64,000 nt of DNA from Phragmites australis (Eukaryota; Streptophyta; Magnoliopsida; Poales; Poaceae), in NCBI RefSeq assembly GCF_958298935.1, contig NC_084927.1, forward strand, positions 14,846,001 to 14,910,000, read 5' to 3'. The notes under the pieces were generated by a model that saw only the letters and a list, made by a program, of their open reading frames with translations, was not told where the DNA came from and searched no databases. This document shows positions 1 to 12,039 of the stretch, one piece after another (position 1 is the stretch's first letter; each line of letters opens with the position of its first letter). Position numbers and translations under genes: made by a program.

Positions 1-1682
1 CTGATCACTTTGGCTTGAAATTCCTTCTAGATCAGCGAAGCGGCTCACGACGATTCCCCAACACACTTGGGTCAGCAAACTGTTCAGCTATGATTTTGTG
101 GTGGAATTTCAGCCAGGCAAGCTCAACGTCGTGACGGAGGCCTTGTTGCGCCATGACGAGGACGAACTGGCGGCGCATGCTCTATCTAGCCTAGACTTCA
201 CCTTGTTCGCTGAATTCCGCAAGGAAGCTGCGACGCTGCTCGAAGTGCAAACGAAGGTTGCTGCCATCCAGGCGGGGACGGCGGGCGATGGATGGTCCAT
301 TGTCGATGGCCTTGTTCTCTACTGCAACCACATCTTCGTTCCGGCATCATCAGCGCTATGGCCGCGCATTCTAGCTGTAGCCCACGGCGCGGGACATTCC
401 AGAAAACTCTGCATCGACTCCGGTCATCTTTTTTCTACCCACAGGCAACACGGCTAGTGCGGGAGTACATCCAAAATTGCGCCGTCTGTCAGCGCAACAA
501 AACCGAGCATCTCCACCCAACGGGCCTCATGAAGCCACTGGACATTCCTAGCACAGTCTGGACGGACATAGCAATGGACTTCGTCGAGAGAGTTCCAAAG
601 ATCGGCGACAAGTCGATGGTGTTAATGGTGGTCGATTGTTTCTCCAAGTACGCACATCTCATCGCACTCGGGCACCCATACACAACTGTTTCGGTGGCTC
701 AGGCCTTCTTCGACAACGTTGTCCGGCTACACGGAGTCCCTGCTCCATCGTGAGCGACAGGGACCCAATGTTCACTAGCGCATTTTGGACACAGCTCTTC
801 GGCCTCACAGGCGTCCAGCTGCGACTTAGCTCCGCGTTCCACCCGCGGACGGATGGCCAAGCAGAGGTGACCAACCGGATCTTTGGAGTCTACCTCTGGT
901 GTCTTGCAGGGGATCGGCCACGCTCATGGCTTTGGTGGCTACCGTGCGCCGAATATTGCTTCAACACCTCCTACCAATCGGCTCTCAAGGCGACGCCATT
1001 CGGGGTGGTTTACGGCCGACCACCGCCGACGCTGATGTCCTATGAGCCAGGAGTCGCTCGGGTCGTGGCTGTCGATCGCCAGCTCTAGGACCGGGATACC
1101 TTCCTTGCTGACATCCGTGGTCGCCTTCTCCAAGCTCAAGACGCCATGAAGCAACACTACAACGCGCATCACTGCGCTCTGGAATTCGTTGTTAGTGAAT
1201 GGGTGTGACTTCGGCTCCAACACCATTCGGCGGCAGGCATCACTGACAAATCCGTGGGCAAACTGGCACCATGTTACTATGGACCTTTCCAAATCATTGA
1301 GCGTGTTGGCACTGTGGCATATCGTGTTCAGCTCCCACCAAAGGCTTAGATTCATGACGTCTTCCATGTGGTTTTTCTCAAGATGCATGTCGGCGTGCCG
1401 CCAGGTGACATTGTCCAGTTACCGCCGATACGCCATGGCAAGGTCCTGTCGACTCCCTCCAAGGTGACCCGTGCCCGACTCAATCGTGGTACTTGGGAAC
1501 TCTCGGTGCAGTGGCTTGGCTGTCATCCAGCAGATGCCACCTGGGAAACATTGACGGACTTCACCACGGTCTATTTGGAATTCCAGCTCGAGGACGAGTT
1601 GTTTCGCAACAAGGGAGGAAATGTTTTGGATGCCTTTGTTGGGTGCCACTACCAGCGCAGGAGGTGCACAGTGAAGACCTAG
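1..1682 (+). pseudogene. Decayed Ty3/gypsy chromovirus pol (RNase H end, integrase, chromodomain)
   Basis: This is the 3' part of a chromovirus polyprotein, readable only by joining several frames. Bases 1-160 encode the end of RNase H and the linker before integrase (TDHFGLKFLLDQR, then QPGKLNVV). About 380-510 is the zinc-binding domain, with a CAVCQRNK motif. The catalytic core follows: MDFVERVPK near 573, SDRDPMF near 752 and GQAEVTNR near 860 supply the D, D and E residues. A frameshift separates the first two motifs near 745, and a stop falls at 1086. The C-terminal segment from about 1430 resembles a chromodomain (VQWLGCHPADATWE), which in this family binds histone marks to guide insertion, and ends FQLEDELF before the stop at 1680-1682. 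Multiple stops make it non-functional. Gag, protease and most of RT would lie upstream of the window. Lineage within chromoviruses was not decided. Confidence 0.85.
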
Positions 1683-1696
1683 GCGGCAGAAAAAAG

Positions 1697-2047
1697 TGGC
1701 TAAAGATAAGTTTTGGAGTTTAGTTCCAATTAGTTTGGCTGTTAGGAGAATCAATAAGATAAGTAGGCAGCTTGTTGAGTCGGTTAATTAGTTGAGATTG
1801 AGTTGGTTAAGAGAATTTGTTAGGGCCGGCTCTATTTAATGGGCATCGGCATGATCAGACGTTTTTCAGGCAATAGAAGATCAATTAGGCTCAGAGCCTC
1901 TACGGAGGATGAGTTCTTATCTTCCTTTGCTAATTCTCTCCAATCCCAGCCATATCAAGCAGTTACTCCCTCCCCTACCCCATCCCCTTCTTTCCACGTT
2001 GGCATCCTACATGGAGCACCCAAAGTCACAGTTGCGGAATGCTAAAT
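1697..2047 (+). mobile_element. Probable 3' LTR of the upstream chromovirus
   Basis: A purine tract (ggcagaaaaaag) directly precedes TGGCTAAAG, as expected for a polypurine tract abutting a 3' LTR. A promoter-like CTATTTAA lies near 1830. The right boundary is not defined; no second LTR is present and no target duplication was identified. The segment runs into the intron before the first visible MORC exon. Confidence 0.4.
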
Positions 2048-2296
2048 ACAGCGAACATATTTTTGTAGCAGAGTATTTGCAACTTGGAGGGACATCTAGG
2101 AGGTATGTGCAATTTTCCCTTGTATTTTATTTCATTCTTTTTGAAGCATGTTATATTTTATTGGAAGCACCATAATACTTTTTCGTGTTACAAATGGCTG
2201 TATTTTACGTTTATTTTCATGATTCATTTGGAAAACCAAAATATTGTAAAAAAGGTAATAAATGAAAGTGTCAATGTAATTGCTGAAGTGCCAAAA

Positions 2297-2380
2297 TTTG
2301 ACACATTTGGAACCTATGATGTGTAATTGTATGTAAAATTCGACACATTTTGAACTTATGATGTGTAGTAATTGTATGTA
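2297..2380 (+). repeat. 42-bp tandem duplication
   Basis: Two adjacent copies of a unit containing GACACATTT and TATGATGTGTA start about 42 bases apart (2300 and 2342). They lie in the intron upstream of the first visible MORC exon and have a few mismatches. Confidence 0.75.
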
Positions 2381-2440
2381 TCTTATTTTTCTTCCTTTGG
2401 GGCACACTACATTGTATCATATTCCAAATGGCTTTTGCAG

Positions 2441-5400
2441 TTTAGTTCTATGAAAGAACAAGGGACTCGTATTATTATTTACAATCTTTGGGAGGATGAC
2501 CAAGGACAGTTGGAGCTTGATTTTGATGATGATGTACATGTAAGTTCCAACGTCCAAAGACTGTACCACCATATTAGTTAACCAGCTGAATATGATTTCT
2601 AGTGATGTTTGGATGGCAGGATATTCAAATAAGAGGTGGTAATCGTGATGAGAAAAATATCCAGATGGCTAAGGAGTTCCCAAACTCCAAGCATTTCCTC
2701 ACATACAGGCATTCATTGAGGGTAAGTTTGATCTATCAAGAGATCATGCTTCCTCTATTTGATGTTTGTTTCGTGGTGTTATACTTGTAGTCACAACCAT
2801 AGAACTTTGTTTGGTATTAGTCATGTAATAGTGTCTCCATTTCTAAGATTTATTTTATGCAGATTTCATTTATATGCAAAATTGTTCTTTAGTCTATCCT
2901 GCCTTTTTAACAGTGAGTTGGACGATTTAATTCTTACTAAATAAAACTGGACAACGAATGTTTACTTATGTTTCTACTGTGTGAAAATCGTGAGAAGGTA
3001 CATATGAATTGCAAAGACCAAGTGCTTCCTGTTCAAATTGATGCATCAATAATTGCTTCCGTGTACAACATCTTGTAAAAATAGAAGACTAAAGCATGCA
3101 ACAGCCAAATTGTCCAGAGCATGCCATTTGTTGTACATTGATTCATTGAGTTTAGTGATGGATTCTGGCATGGTTACTAAGGCGAGGTGAGGTGCCTCAC
3201 CACCGCCACACCGCCAAAGCGCATAAGATGCGTGGCGTGTCGATGCCATACACACATCTCTACCTGGTATGGTAGTTAGCAACATAGGGCCATGCATACA
3301 GCAGTAGTAAACTTGTTACCTGTATGTTATACAGCAGCAGCACAAAGTAGTAGTAAACTCAGTAGCACACATAAGTAATTAGCTATCAGTAGTAGCACAC
3401 TGTATATGTTACACAACAGTAGCACAAAGCAAATAAAATGCACAGCGGAGGAAGGAATGAAGAGGAATGGCAAAATGTGTGGGTGCACACATGTGTTATG
3501 CGCATGTGTGCTTGAGAGGGGCATACACAGATATGAAAGTGGAGGCAGAGGAGTGGGGCACGAGGATTGCATCATGAGGCTGAGCACTGCAGAAGAGAGG
3601 CTTGGAGGAATGCAGGAAGCAGTGGCGATGGGTGGAGACTGTCGTGCCTGGGGTTGGAGGAAGACTTTCAGCTCCCTTCCTGTGTTAACTCTCTCACTCT
3701 CCCATTTAGTTTTGACCCCTTTTTCCTTTGCTTCCTAGTCTCATTCCCTGTCTCACATTTGTGCTCCTGCTTGCACCCATGGCGCTTGCCTTGCCCTGAG
3801 GCTATGACTTAGAATGCCTTGGGCCATGGCAAGAGCTCCTGGGCGGCTGTACGCCTAAGAGAGTCTTAATAACCATGGATTCTGGGGCATGAGGAATAAA
3901 ATGTTGTTTGAATACTGCATATGTCAACATGTGCATATTAGAATTATTATGTGCCCAAGAACTTGAATGTCTGAGGTTTGCATTTGATTATTTTTTAATC
4001 ATTTGCAGACTTACTAAATCCAGATAGTACAAATTGCATTGAAACCTTTTTGGATAACCAGGACTCAAAAGTCCCATCATAAGAAGATCTCTCTTAAAAC
4101 TGCTGATTGCTATTTTCGCGTAATAGGTTAGAAATAGCAGCTCCTGGCTCTTAGTGAAACAGAACTTATATAGTTTTATCTAGACTACTATTATAATTGC
4201 AAGAACTCCTTGATATTTGGTTGCTGATTAGCATGATTTTAGAATACTTAGTGTGGTATAAGTGCTTGTTTACAGTGCAGAACTACTTTCCTGCTTTTGC
4301 ATTCTCCCTTGTTGATAAACCAGAATTTATATGCATGCTTTTCATAAGAATATTTCTAATTTGTTGTTTGAAATAGGTGTTGCTGTTAGATGTGCTTGCT
4401 GATAATGACTTCTAAAAGTTTTGCAGAGTTATGCGTCCATTTTGTATCTGCGACTTCCAACTTACTTCCAAATGATTTTACGTGGAAAAGAGATTGAGCA
4501 CCATAATATTGTAACTGACATGATGCTGAAAAAAGAGGTTACATACAGGCCAGTTGCACCTAATGGACTTCCAAAGGATTCAAATGTAAATGGCTATAAC
4601 CTCACAACTTTTTCTTTAATCCTGATGATGTATTAGTAACTCAATAGCAATGATCTTTGGTGCAGATGGTAGCTGTGGTAACAATTGGGTTTGTGAAAGA
4701 TGCAAAACATCACATTGATGTTCAAGGATTTAATGTATACCACAAGAACCGTCTAATAAAGGTATTATTCTTCTTATGTGTTATAACATAGATTTGGAAA
4801 AGTAAATTTCACAAAACTACACTGTGATTGGGAAAACTAGCGCAAAACTACACTTTTAAGAATCAGTTTCGCAAAGCTACACTTTTATTGGCATTCCGTG
4901 TCATAGAACTACACTTTTGAGAATCAATTTCGCGAAAAATACACTTCTATTGTCATTCTTTGTCGCAAAACTACACTTTTGCTGTCATTTCGTGCTGCAA
5001 AAGTACACTTTTACTGTCATTCTGTATAGTAAATCTGCACTTCCGTCAGGGCTTAAAAGTGTGGTTTTGTGAAAGAGAATGACAGTAGAAGTGTAATGTA
5101 CAGTTGATTCTTGGTTGTGATCATATAAGTCGATATTTTTCCTAGTCCAATGACCCGCGTAACTATTGCTTTCTCATTCCTGATAAATTTGTGACATAGC
5201 AATGGTCAGTAATGCTAGTAGAACGTACTCTTGGTTAGTTATCAGTATTTTGTAAAAAAATAAACTCATTCAGTACACTAAATTGGGTGTGGGAGGACTG
5301 TTTTGTCCTCTGTCACTGTCATATTTCGAAAAACAATTAGTAGTAATAGTGACTGGTTGGCCGTACTCAGTCCATATGTTGACCTGTATTTTGTTTTTGA

Positions 5401-8400
5401 CATACTTTTTGGTAGTTCTTCAGATGATATTTATTGATTATTTTACATGAGAGTTTTATTTGTATTTTGTAGCCTTTCTGGAGAGTGTGGACTGCTGCTG
5501 GAAGTGGTGGGCGTGGTGTCATAGGTAGGTCCTACTTACATGCTTCGGTTTCTTTAGTCTTTTAGTCTATTGAGTTCAGAATCTAGTTATGATCAATTTA
5601 CTCCGCAGGTGTACTTGAGGCAAACTTCATAGAGCCAGCTCATGATAAGCAGGACTTTGAGCGCACAACACTTCTAGCAAGACTTGAAGCACGATTAATT
5701 CAAATGCAGAAGGATTACTGGTTCGTTTTTTTATCATTTATCTTCATTCATTCTGTGATCATTTGGTATAATGATATATTTGTAGTAATATTTCCTCGTT
5801 TGGCCATCTTTTGGCAGAGCAACTTGTTTGAAGTATCAGTGTAATGCTCAACCCCTCCGTATCTGTCTCTCTGATAGGTCAGGGAATGCTCATCGAATTG
5901 GATATGTTGGAACACGTCCTGGAAGAGCTTCTGAGGCAGGAGAGGGAGGTAAATGAATGCCTGTAGTTATGAGATAGGATAAGCTGTATTTTACTTTGTT
6001 ATGCTTGTTTAGAGCATTTTAGCTCCCTACCTTTGTACATACTTAATCACTAGTTACGAACTTCTGTATAATGTGTTGACTGTGCCGTTGCTTCTTTGAA
6101 GCGATTAGAAAGAGAACTGCTGTCTTGGGCCTCTTAATTTTTGGCTTTGTTCTCTTTCCATTTTAGGGTGTAAACTGTTCGCCAGGTCTCTTTTGGTTCC
6201 TAAACTTTTGTATCTTGAACCATTTTGGTCCAGTCAGTTAAGAAGTTATTAAATCCACGGAGCTTTTGTGTAACTGACATGTGGGCCTAGACCTACGTGT
6301 TTGCAACATTGATAGCTCTGTTGGACAAGGGGCTAAGGTTCAGGTGCCATTGGAATGTTGTGGTTCTAATATAAACTGTGGTCCAAGCTTGGACGATCAA
6401 AATTGTACTTTTGAAACATGATAACACAATACAAGTGGTGCGCAAAAATGTGGCATGAAAGACTTACTTGCCTAAATCGTTGGTACTTTTGAGATCTATC
6501 ACTAGTGTTTTGGGGTCGCATGACTGAACATTTGAAAGTCGAAAGAGAATTTTGAGACCAATGTAGTAAGACACTTTGAACAAATTATCTTTGCCATTTT
6601 TATAGTTTGCATTAGCACATCAAAATTGGATGAATCCAATAAAAACTTTCTAGCAATATGTTTTTGTGTAACATCTTTAGCATTTTAAAAAAAATGTTTC
6701 GCATAGGTGTAAACTAGCACAACAAATTATACTGTTATTTGCATCTTTTTGGAAGTGGTATCTTGAAGTAACCAGCTATTGCATGGTAATCATTCCTCCT
6801 TTTTTGGACAGATAACACTCATGAAGTCACCGCAAGTGCACAACCACCCTATCATTCTGGGAAAGGTTACACACAGTCGAAATATTCCCTGAATAATAAA
6901 AAGAATGGGAAGGCAAGCACATCATTTAGTATTCAGCGGAGAGTTGAGAAGTCCGCAAGGACTAAACAATCTACAAGTTCAGTACTACATGGGCTAACAG
7001 ATGCAAGTGATGACAGTGATTCTGAGTATGTGGGAACTCCATCATCAAGGTCAAAATCACACACCCTGAATATGAACAGAAAATCTTTCCAGAATGGCAG
7101 TATTAGTTTGACACCACCTCAATTCAATGGACTAACAGAAAGAGAGAGGATCAGAACTAAATCCCAGTTGGTAATTTCGTCTCCTGCTAATATTGGAATA
7201 TAGCATTCGTTACATTTTCTGGATTGTACTGAGCTAGATGCTTAATTGCTTATTCATAAATGATAACTCGACCATACCGTACTTGAGCATGATGATTTAT
7301 GCAGCTTTGAATAGTTTGTTTTTATTGTAACATCCATGGAAGCTTCTTACCATTGTTTGCAGTGATAACCCCCTGCTTTTTAAGGTCTTTGCTTTGTGTT
7401 TATGCACTCTATGGTCATTGCTTTTAGCATTTACTTTAGCTAGGTTTGGGTGAAATGCTAGTTTTCTTTTAGTTGGTAATATGAGCTGCACAGTGAAGTG
7501 CCAAATTGATAATCTGGGGTGGTCCATATTTTTGGGTCAATCCCTTATTTGCCATTGCAAAATTTTGCAATCTGAAAATGTGTCACTGACATGTGGGCCA
7601 TGGACTTACATGTCATTGCCACATTCAGGGCATTCTCCAAAATTGCAATGGCATAGAAGGAATCCGCCTTTTTTCTTACTGAATCACATACATGGCTGGT
7701 GAAATGCTAGTTTTCTTTTAGTTGGTAATATGAGCTGCACAGTGAAGTGCCAAATTGATAATCTGGGGTGGTCCATATTTTTGGGTCAATCCCTTATTTG
7801 CCATTGCAAAATTTTGCAATCTGAAAATGTGTCACTGACATGTGGGCCATGGACTTACATGTCATTACCACATTCAGGGCATTCTCCAAAATTGCAATGG
7901 CATAGGAGGAATCCACCTTTTTTCTTACTGAATCACATACATGGCTGGCTGGACTGCCTGACAGCATTGTAACATGCTATGATTTCTGCCATACAAGCTC
8001 ATAGAAAATTCTTGAACAAACATTAGCATTCCTCTAATGAAATATTTGATATATGAAATTTCAACTGGAGTCAATATGGATTGATGCCTTATATAAGTTA
8101 TATGCCATGTGAAATAATGGGTTGCAGATACATTGTTTTCCTCATTTATATGGTATAATGCGCTCCTACGTAACCTGCTTGATATAAAATGTATTGGTAG
8201 TTAACTGCTGTATAATATTCACAGATGCTTCCAAATTTTGCATTTGGTAGTCGTTGCTACTTTATAAGTACTGAATCTCTTATTAAAGAAATAATATTTT
8301 ATCTTTCTGATATTTACTATTCAGGACCCAAATGCAACAAGTAATGGAGATCGACATACCATTGATGAGTATGAGACTGTTATCAAGCAATTAAGGGTTG

Positions 8401-10695
8401 AAAACTCATCTCTAAAGGAAAGGTAAATATCAGCAGGATTGAGCTTCTATTTTTCTCATTATCATTGGACAACCAATGATAGTTACTATATGTGAATATC
8501 AGTCGATGGGATTTGATCAAAACAAAGTTCAAAATTTCGGATTGCTTCGTATCACCACTTTTTTTTACCATACTTCATGTTGTGCAACTGTTGAGGGAAT
8601 GGGCCCTACGAAGTACCATAAAGTAAGTTTGTGTTAAGGGATTGCTTACTCAAATGAGCTATGATACCAAGAGTCAGGAAGAAGAGTTAATGGTGATCCA
8701 CACACTGCAATTAGAAACCAAGACTTGTATATGTATTATATACGTCTCAGTCTTCTTCTGATCTCATAGTTAGAAGAGGAATGAGCTATTTGTAGAAAAG
8801 ATCAGGGTGACGACGAAATTATTAACCTCGTGATACTTTATACAAATCTAGAAGTGCCTTAGAGGAAAGCCTAAGATTTCCATCCAAGGAAGTAATGGTA
8901 TGTTTAGCCCCACACTGGAAGTTTAAATTGTAGATAGTAGGACATAATGTTCGAGGATTTCTTTGGATAGGTAGGAATTAGGTCCGATCCTTGAATTGGT
9001 TGGGGGAAAATGGATATTGCAAATACGGGTTAATGCTATGATGCAAAGCTAGGACATAAAGCCTGTGAGTTGCTTTGCTTTTGTGTGTCCCGTCCTTCAT
9101 AGGGGGGTGGGTTTTAGTGAATTTTCACCTCTGGGGTAATATAGTTTTCCCCAAAAGGGTCATTGAAAATTACGGAATTAGTTAAAAGTCCCAATCATGG
9201 CACTAACTTGGTCTAGAATCTTCCAAAAGAGGTGTAACAAACTCTGACCATCTAGGTCTAGTCGATGCAGCCCATTGGAATGTGGTTTGCTGCTTTTTCA
9301 TGGGCTACTGGAACTACCAAACCAGCACGTTTGCTATCTATTATGATGTTATCTCGAGATTGCATTAAGATGCCTTCTTAATGATGATCTGTTCTCAGAT
9401 TATCAAAGGTGGAAGAATCGATATCGCAAGAGCTGGTGATGGAGCGTGATAAGAACAAGTCTTTGACAGAGAGGGTATGCACTTCTGTCTTTTGATTGTC
9501 CTTCGGTGTACTTTAAATTATGCATGTCACTGCTCTCGTACTAAGTGGCATATTTTTCTGCCATTTATGTCTGACACTGATACTTATCCGACTAATGATG
9601 TGTTGTCTCTGACTTTTAAAATGTAACTGAAAGTAACATCTGAATGCTGTTGTGGTGCTGTGTAGGGTAGAAAATGAATGGTTTATGGGCTAAATGATGC
9701 CATCTGTCTCCCCTTTTTGGGAGAAGAGATGAATTGTACCTTCGTATACATGATCCAAACATCAAATGTTGAAAATCTCAAATTTGGAATTATGAGAGAA
9801 AAAAGAAAACCAGCTGAAAACAAGTTTAAGTGGTGGCATATTATTTCAAATCGACATTTTGATACCTGGTGCTGTTTGTAAGGAAAAAATTCTTAATATA
9901 CACAAACCATGTGGATCATTCGATATTAGGGTAGGGTTGGGTCCAAAAAAAGGTAAAATTGTGTTTGGTCCCAAGTGATAGCAAAGACAATAGTTCGCCC
10001 CTACTTTGTTGCAGTGCTTGCCATTTGTATGTCTAGTGTTGTCATTATAGCATTGTTGCTTGATAACGGGTTGAAATGTCCTTCCATTGACTTCCATGGT
10101 TTATTGAATCTATCCTTTCACTGTTATGTGCCCTACACATGTGTGCCGGGTAACCCTAGATTCCCAATCCGTCTTCCGGATTCATTATTTGTTTGTGTTT
10201 GATCAGTACCTAGCAATTCATCATGGTAACTGACATATTATCTCAATCTGGGCCATGAGCCCATGACCAGTAATTGTGCTTGCTGCAGCTAGGAACATTC
10301 ATATATATCATATTCCCTACTTTTCTCCAAAAAAATACATTGTGATCTTTGGATAATATGTCTTGCCTCCCTATCTATTCTTTTTATTTTCTAGGTGGAG
10401 GATTTGCAGAGACAACTTGAATCTGCTAACAAGGAACAGGAAGCATTGATCGACATCTTTTCAGAAGAAAGAAACCGTAGAGACCAAGAAGAGGATAACT
10501 TGAGGAAGAAGCTAAAGGTAAGTTAGAATATTGTGGAAGCAGTTCCCTTCTGTGCCAAATTTCGGCACCGTATGACCCTTTTTTGTCGCTTCTAACATGC
10601 TATTCAACTCCGTTACTCTTTGGTAGGACGCATCTTCCACCATACAGGACCTGCTGGAGCAACTGAATGCTGCCAGGAAAGGTCACAAAGTTTGA
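2441..10695 (+). CDS. MORC-family ATPase, C-terminal 471 codons (5' partial)
   Basis: MORC proteins are GHKL ATPases that compact chromatin and support gene silencing in the nucleus. Twelve exons, all with GT-AG introns and matching phases, are visible: 2441-2539, 2620-2721, 4427-4585, 4666-4761, 5473-5524, 5609-5720, 5878-5948, 6812-7170, 8325-8422, 9399-9474, 10395-10517 and 10627-10695 (TGA). Residues 1-230 are the S5-fold half of the ATPase module: MKEQGTRIIIYNLWEDD, GFNVYHKNRLIK at 141-152, PFWRVW at 153-158, then VLEANFIEPAHDKQDFERT. Residues 230-350 are a serine-rich linker. About 365-466 is a coiled coil of the type used for dimerisation. The MKEQGTRIIIYNLW and NRDEKNI motifs suggest the plant MORC4/MORC7 group rather than MORC6 (from memory). 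The N-terminal GHKL domain with the ATP-binding motifs is missing. The reading frame is intact where visible, so the 5' exons may lie beyond the retroelement, or the gene may be truncated. Confidence 0.88.
3169..3877. mobile_element. hAT-type MITE in MORC intron, TSD GATTCTGG
   Basis: The 709-bp element is flanked by a perfect 8-bp duplication, GATTCTGG, at 3161-3168 and 3878-3885. Its ends are inverted: CATGGTTACTAAG on the left, and the complement of CATGGTTATTAAG on the right, one mismatch in 13. An 8-bp duplication with short inverted ends fits the hAT superfamily. The interior encodes no transposase, so it is non-autonomous. It lies in the intron between MORC exons 2 and 3 and leaves both splice sites intact. 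Confidence 0.85.
4807..5075. mobile_element. MITE-like element with internal ~34-bp repeats
   Basis: The left end TTTCACAAAACTACACT is matched by its inverse near 5058-5074 with one mismatch. Between them the motif ACTACACTTTT recurs about every 34 bases, separated by variants of TGTCATTC. It sits in the intron after the GFNVYHKNRLIK exon of MORC. No clear target duplication was found, so the family is uncertain. Confidence 0.6.
7450..7947 (+). repeat. 249-bp tandem duplication in MORC intron
   Basis: Bases 7450-7698 are repeated head to tail at 7699-7947 with only about three differences (for example CATTGCC against CATTACC). The open frame visible in each copy is non-coding intron sequence. 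The near identity points to a recent duplication inside the intron between the 359-base exon and the exon starting at 8325. Confidence 0.95.
8652..9239 (-). mobile_element. Possible copia-like LTR remnant, reversed
   Basis: On the minus strand, TGGTATCATAGCTC (plus 8659-8672) resembles a primer site for initiator tRNA-Met. To its right an LTR-like stretch ends GGTGTAACA on the plus strand, a TGTTACACC start in reverse. No second LTR, coding sequence or target duplication was found, so this is tentative. It lies in the MORC intron 8423-9398. Confidence 0.3.
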
Positions 10696-10872
10696 GGAAA
10701 TAAAACAGCAACTAATTAGAGCGGTTCAGTTGCATATTTACTGGCCTGGGGCATAGCATTCTGTAGGCTACTCCATGTTTAGTTGGTTAATCTTAGTTTA
10801 GATCCGAGGAATAGTTACACCGTCATGCCCCAGATCAAACCGCTCATTTCTTGTACAGCCTAGTAATGACCC

Positions 10873-10878
10873 AATAAA
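10873..10878 (+). terminator. Poly(A) signal AATAAA of the MORC gene
   Basis: A canonical AATAAA lies 178 bases past the MORC stop codon, in T-rich 3' UTR sequence. It is the best candidate for the cleavage signal; the cleavage site itself is not visible. Confidence 0.6.
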
Positions 10879-10899
10879 GGGTACATGCCGTATATGTTG

Positions 10900-12039
10900 G
10901 TGGTTGGTATCTAACTCTCTAGAGTGGAGAACTACATCTTGTTCAGAATGTGCGCCAGTGTCAAGTCCTTGTCAATTTCCTAGAACTGTTCTCTTATTGC
11001 TGGCTTGGACCTTTTTCTCTCTGAAACCATACGGCAAATTAAGTACGTAGGTATCAGCTAGAATGACGCCGACAGATTTTGGTAAGATTCAGAATGTATA
11101 TGCTGAGTTTCTGAGATCGGTGCATCCTGCTGGCCCAAAGAATCCTGCTTTTGTTGAGTCGGCCGTGCAGGTTTCACTAAATCTTTCATAAGCTTTCTGA
11201 AAGTCTGAACCAGCATCGTCGTGTGCTAATTTTGTACAGTAAAGCCGGCAAGAAATTCTTTTATTTATTATTGTCAGGATGCCAAACAGTATGTTTTAAA
11301 AGAGTATTCGTAAATCCAAATCACCGTGGTAAATATAGTTAAAAAAATCGCCTTAGCTGAATAGTTAAAACTACTTGTTTGTAAATATGAGGGCTGTTTT
11401 GATTCTCACAAGAGCCATGACGTGCTAAAAATTGTCCAGATTTGCCCAATGTTTGATTGGATATCATAATATTTTTTTGTCTTGACGAGCTAGCCCATTT
11501 TCGGAGAGCCCATCTTGGTCAAAACTTTGACAGCCGTCGTGAAAGTTTGGCTTGCTTCAAAACGGATCTTTGAACATAACCCAAGTGCACTCGGAGGCTT
11601 TGGAAAGAAATTGGAGGTTGCCTATAGTTTCTACGTGTGATAAGGCTATCAGAGTCACTCTCTTGGCAAATGGGCCCCATAAGTACCATGTACTCTTTGC
11701 TTGTTTTGGGTACGACCGGCCAAGTACAATCTATTATTGGTTCTCTTTGATTTGATGCTATTGAGTGCGTTCAGCTAGTATCTGTACACAACAAGCAAAT
11801 AGGACAAGCGTTAGCCCAAACCGAATCCACTTCCGTTTCGATCAATGTTAAGTTGATGATGATCACAAGCAAAGCAACGTTGCGTGGTGGTGGATGACAC
11901 CGTGGGACCCCGGCCAATGCCCGTTGCTTGAGTAGAAGCCTGAGCATCCTACGCGGCAGGCTGTGGACCGGGAACCACACGCGGCAGGTGTTCCAAGCAA
12001 CAATAGCGAGCCGACGGCATCATGGTAAGATTGACGGTT
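10900..12039. other. Intergenic stretch, no recognised gene
   Basis: The stretch follows the MORC 3' UTR. A 42-codon open frame at 11063-11191 on the plus strand starts ATG and looks exon-like, with a possible donor at 11170, but I do not recognise it. Near 11930-12010 a short arginine-rich frame is also unrecognised. A low-complexity AT-rich patch lies at 11270-11480. Nothing here can be called a gene with confidence. Confidence 0.5.

Noticed and set aside
7481..7972. Two identical 73-80-residue open frames as a duplicated gene
   Set aside because: They lie wholly inside a MORC intron and arise from the 249-bp tandem duplication; no coding signature.
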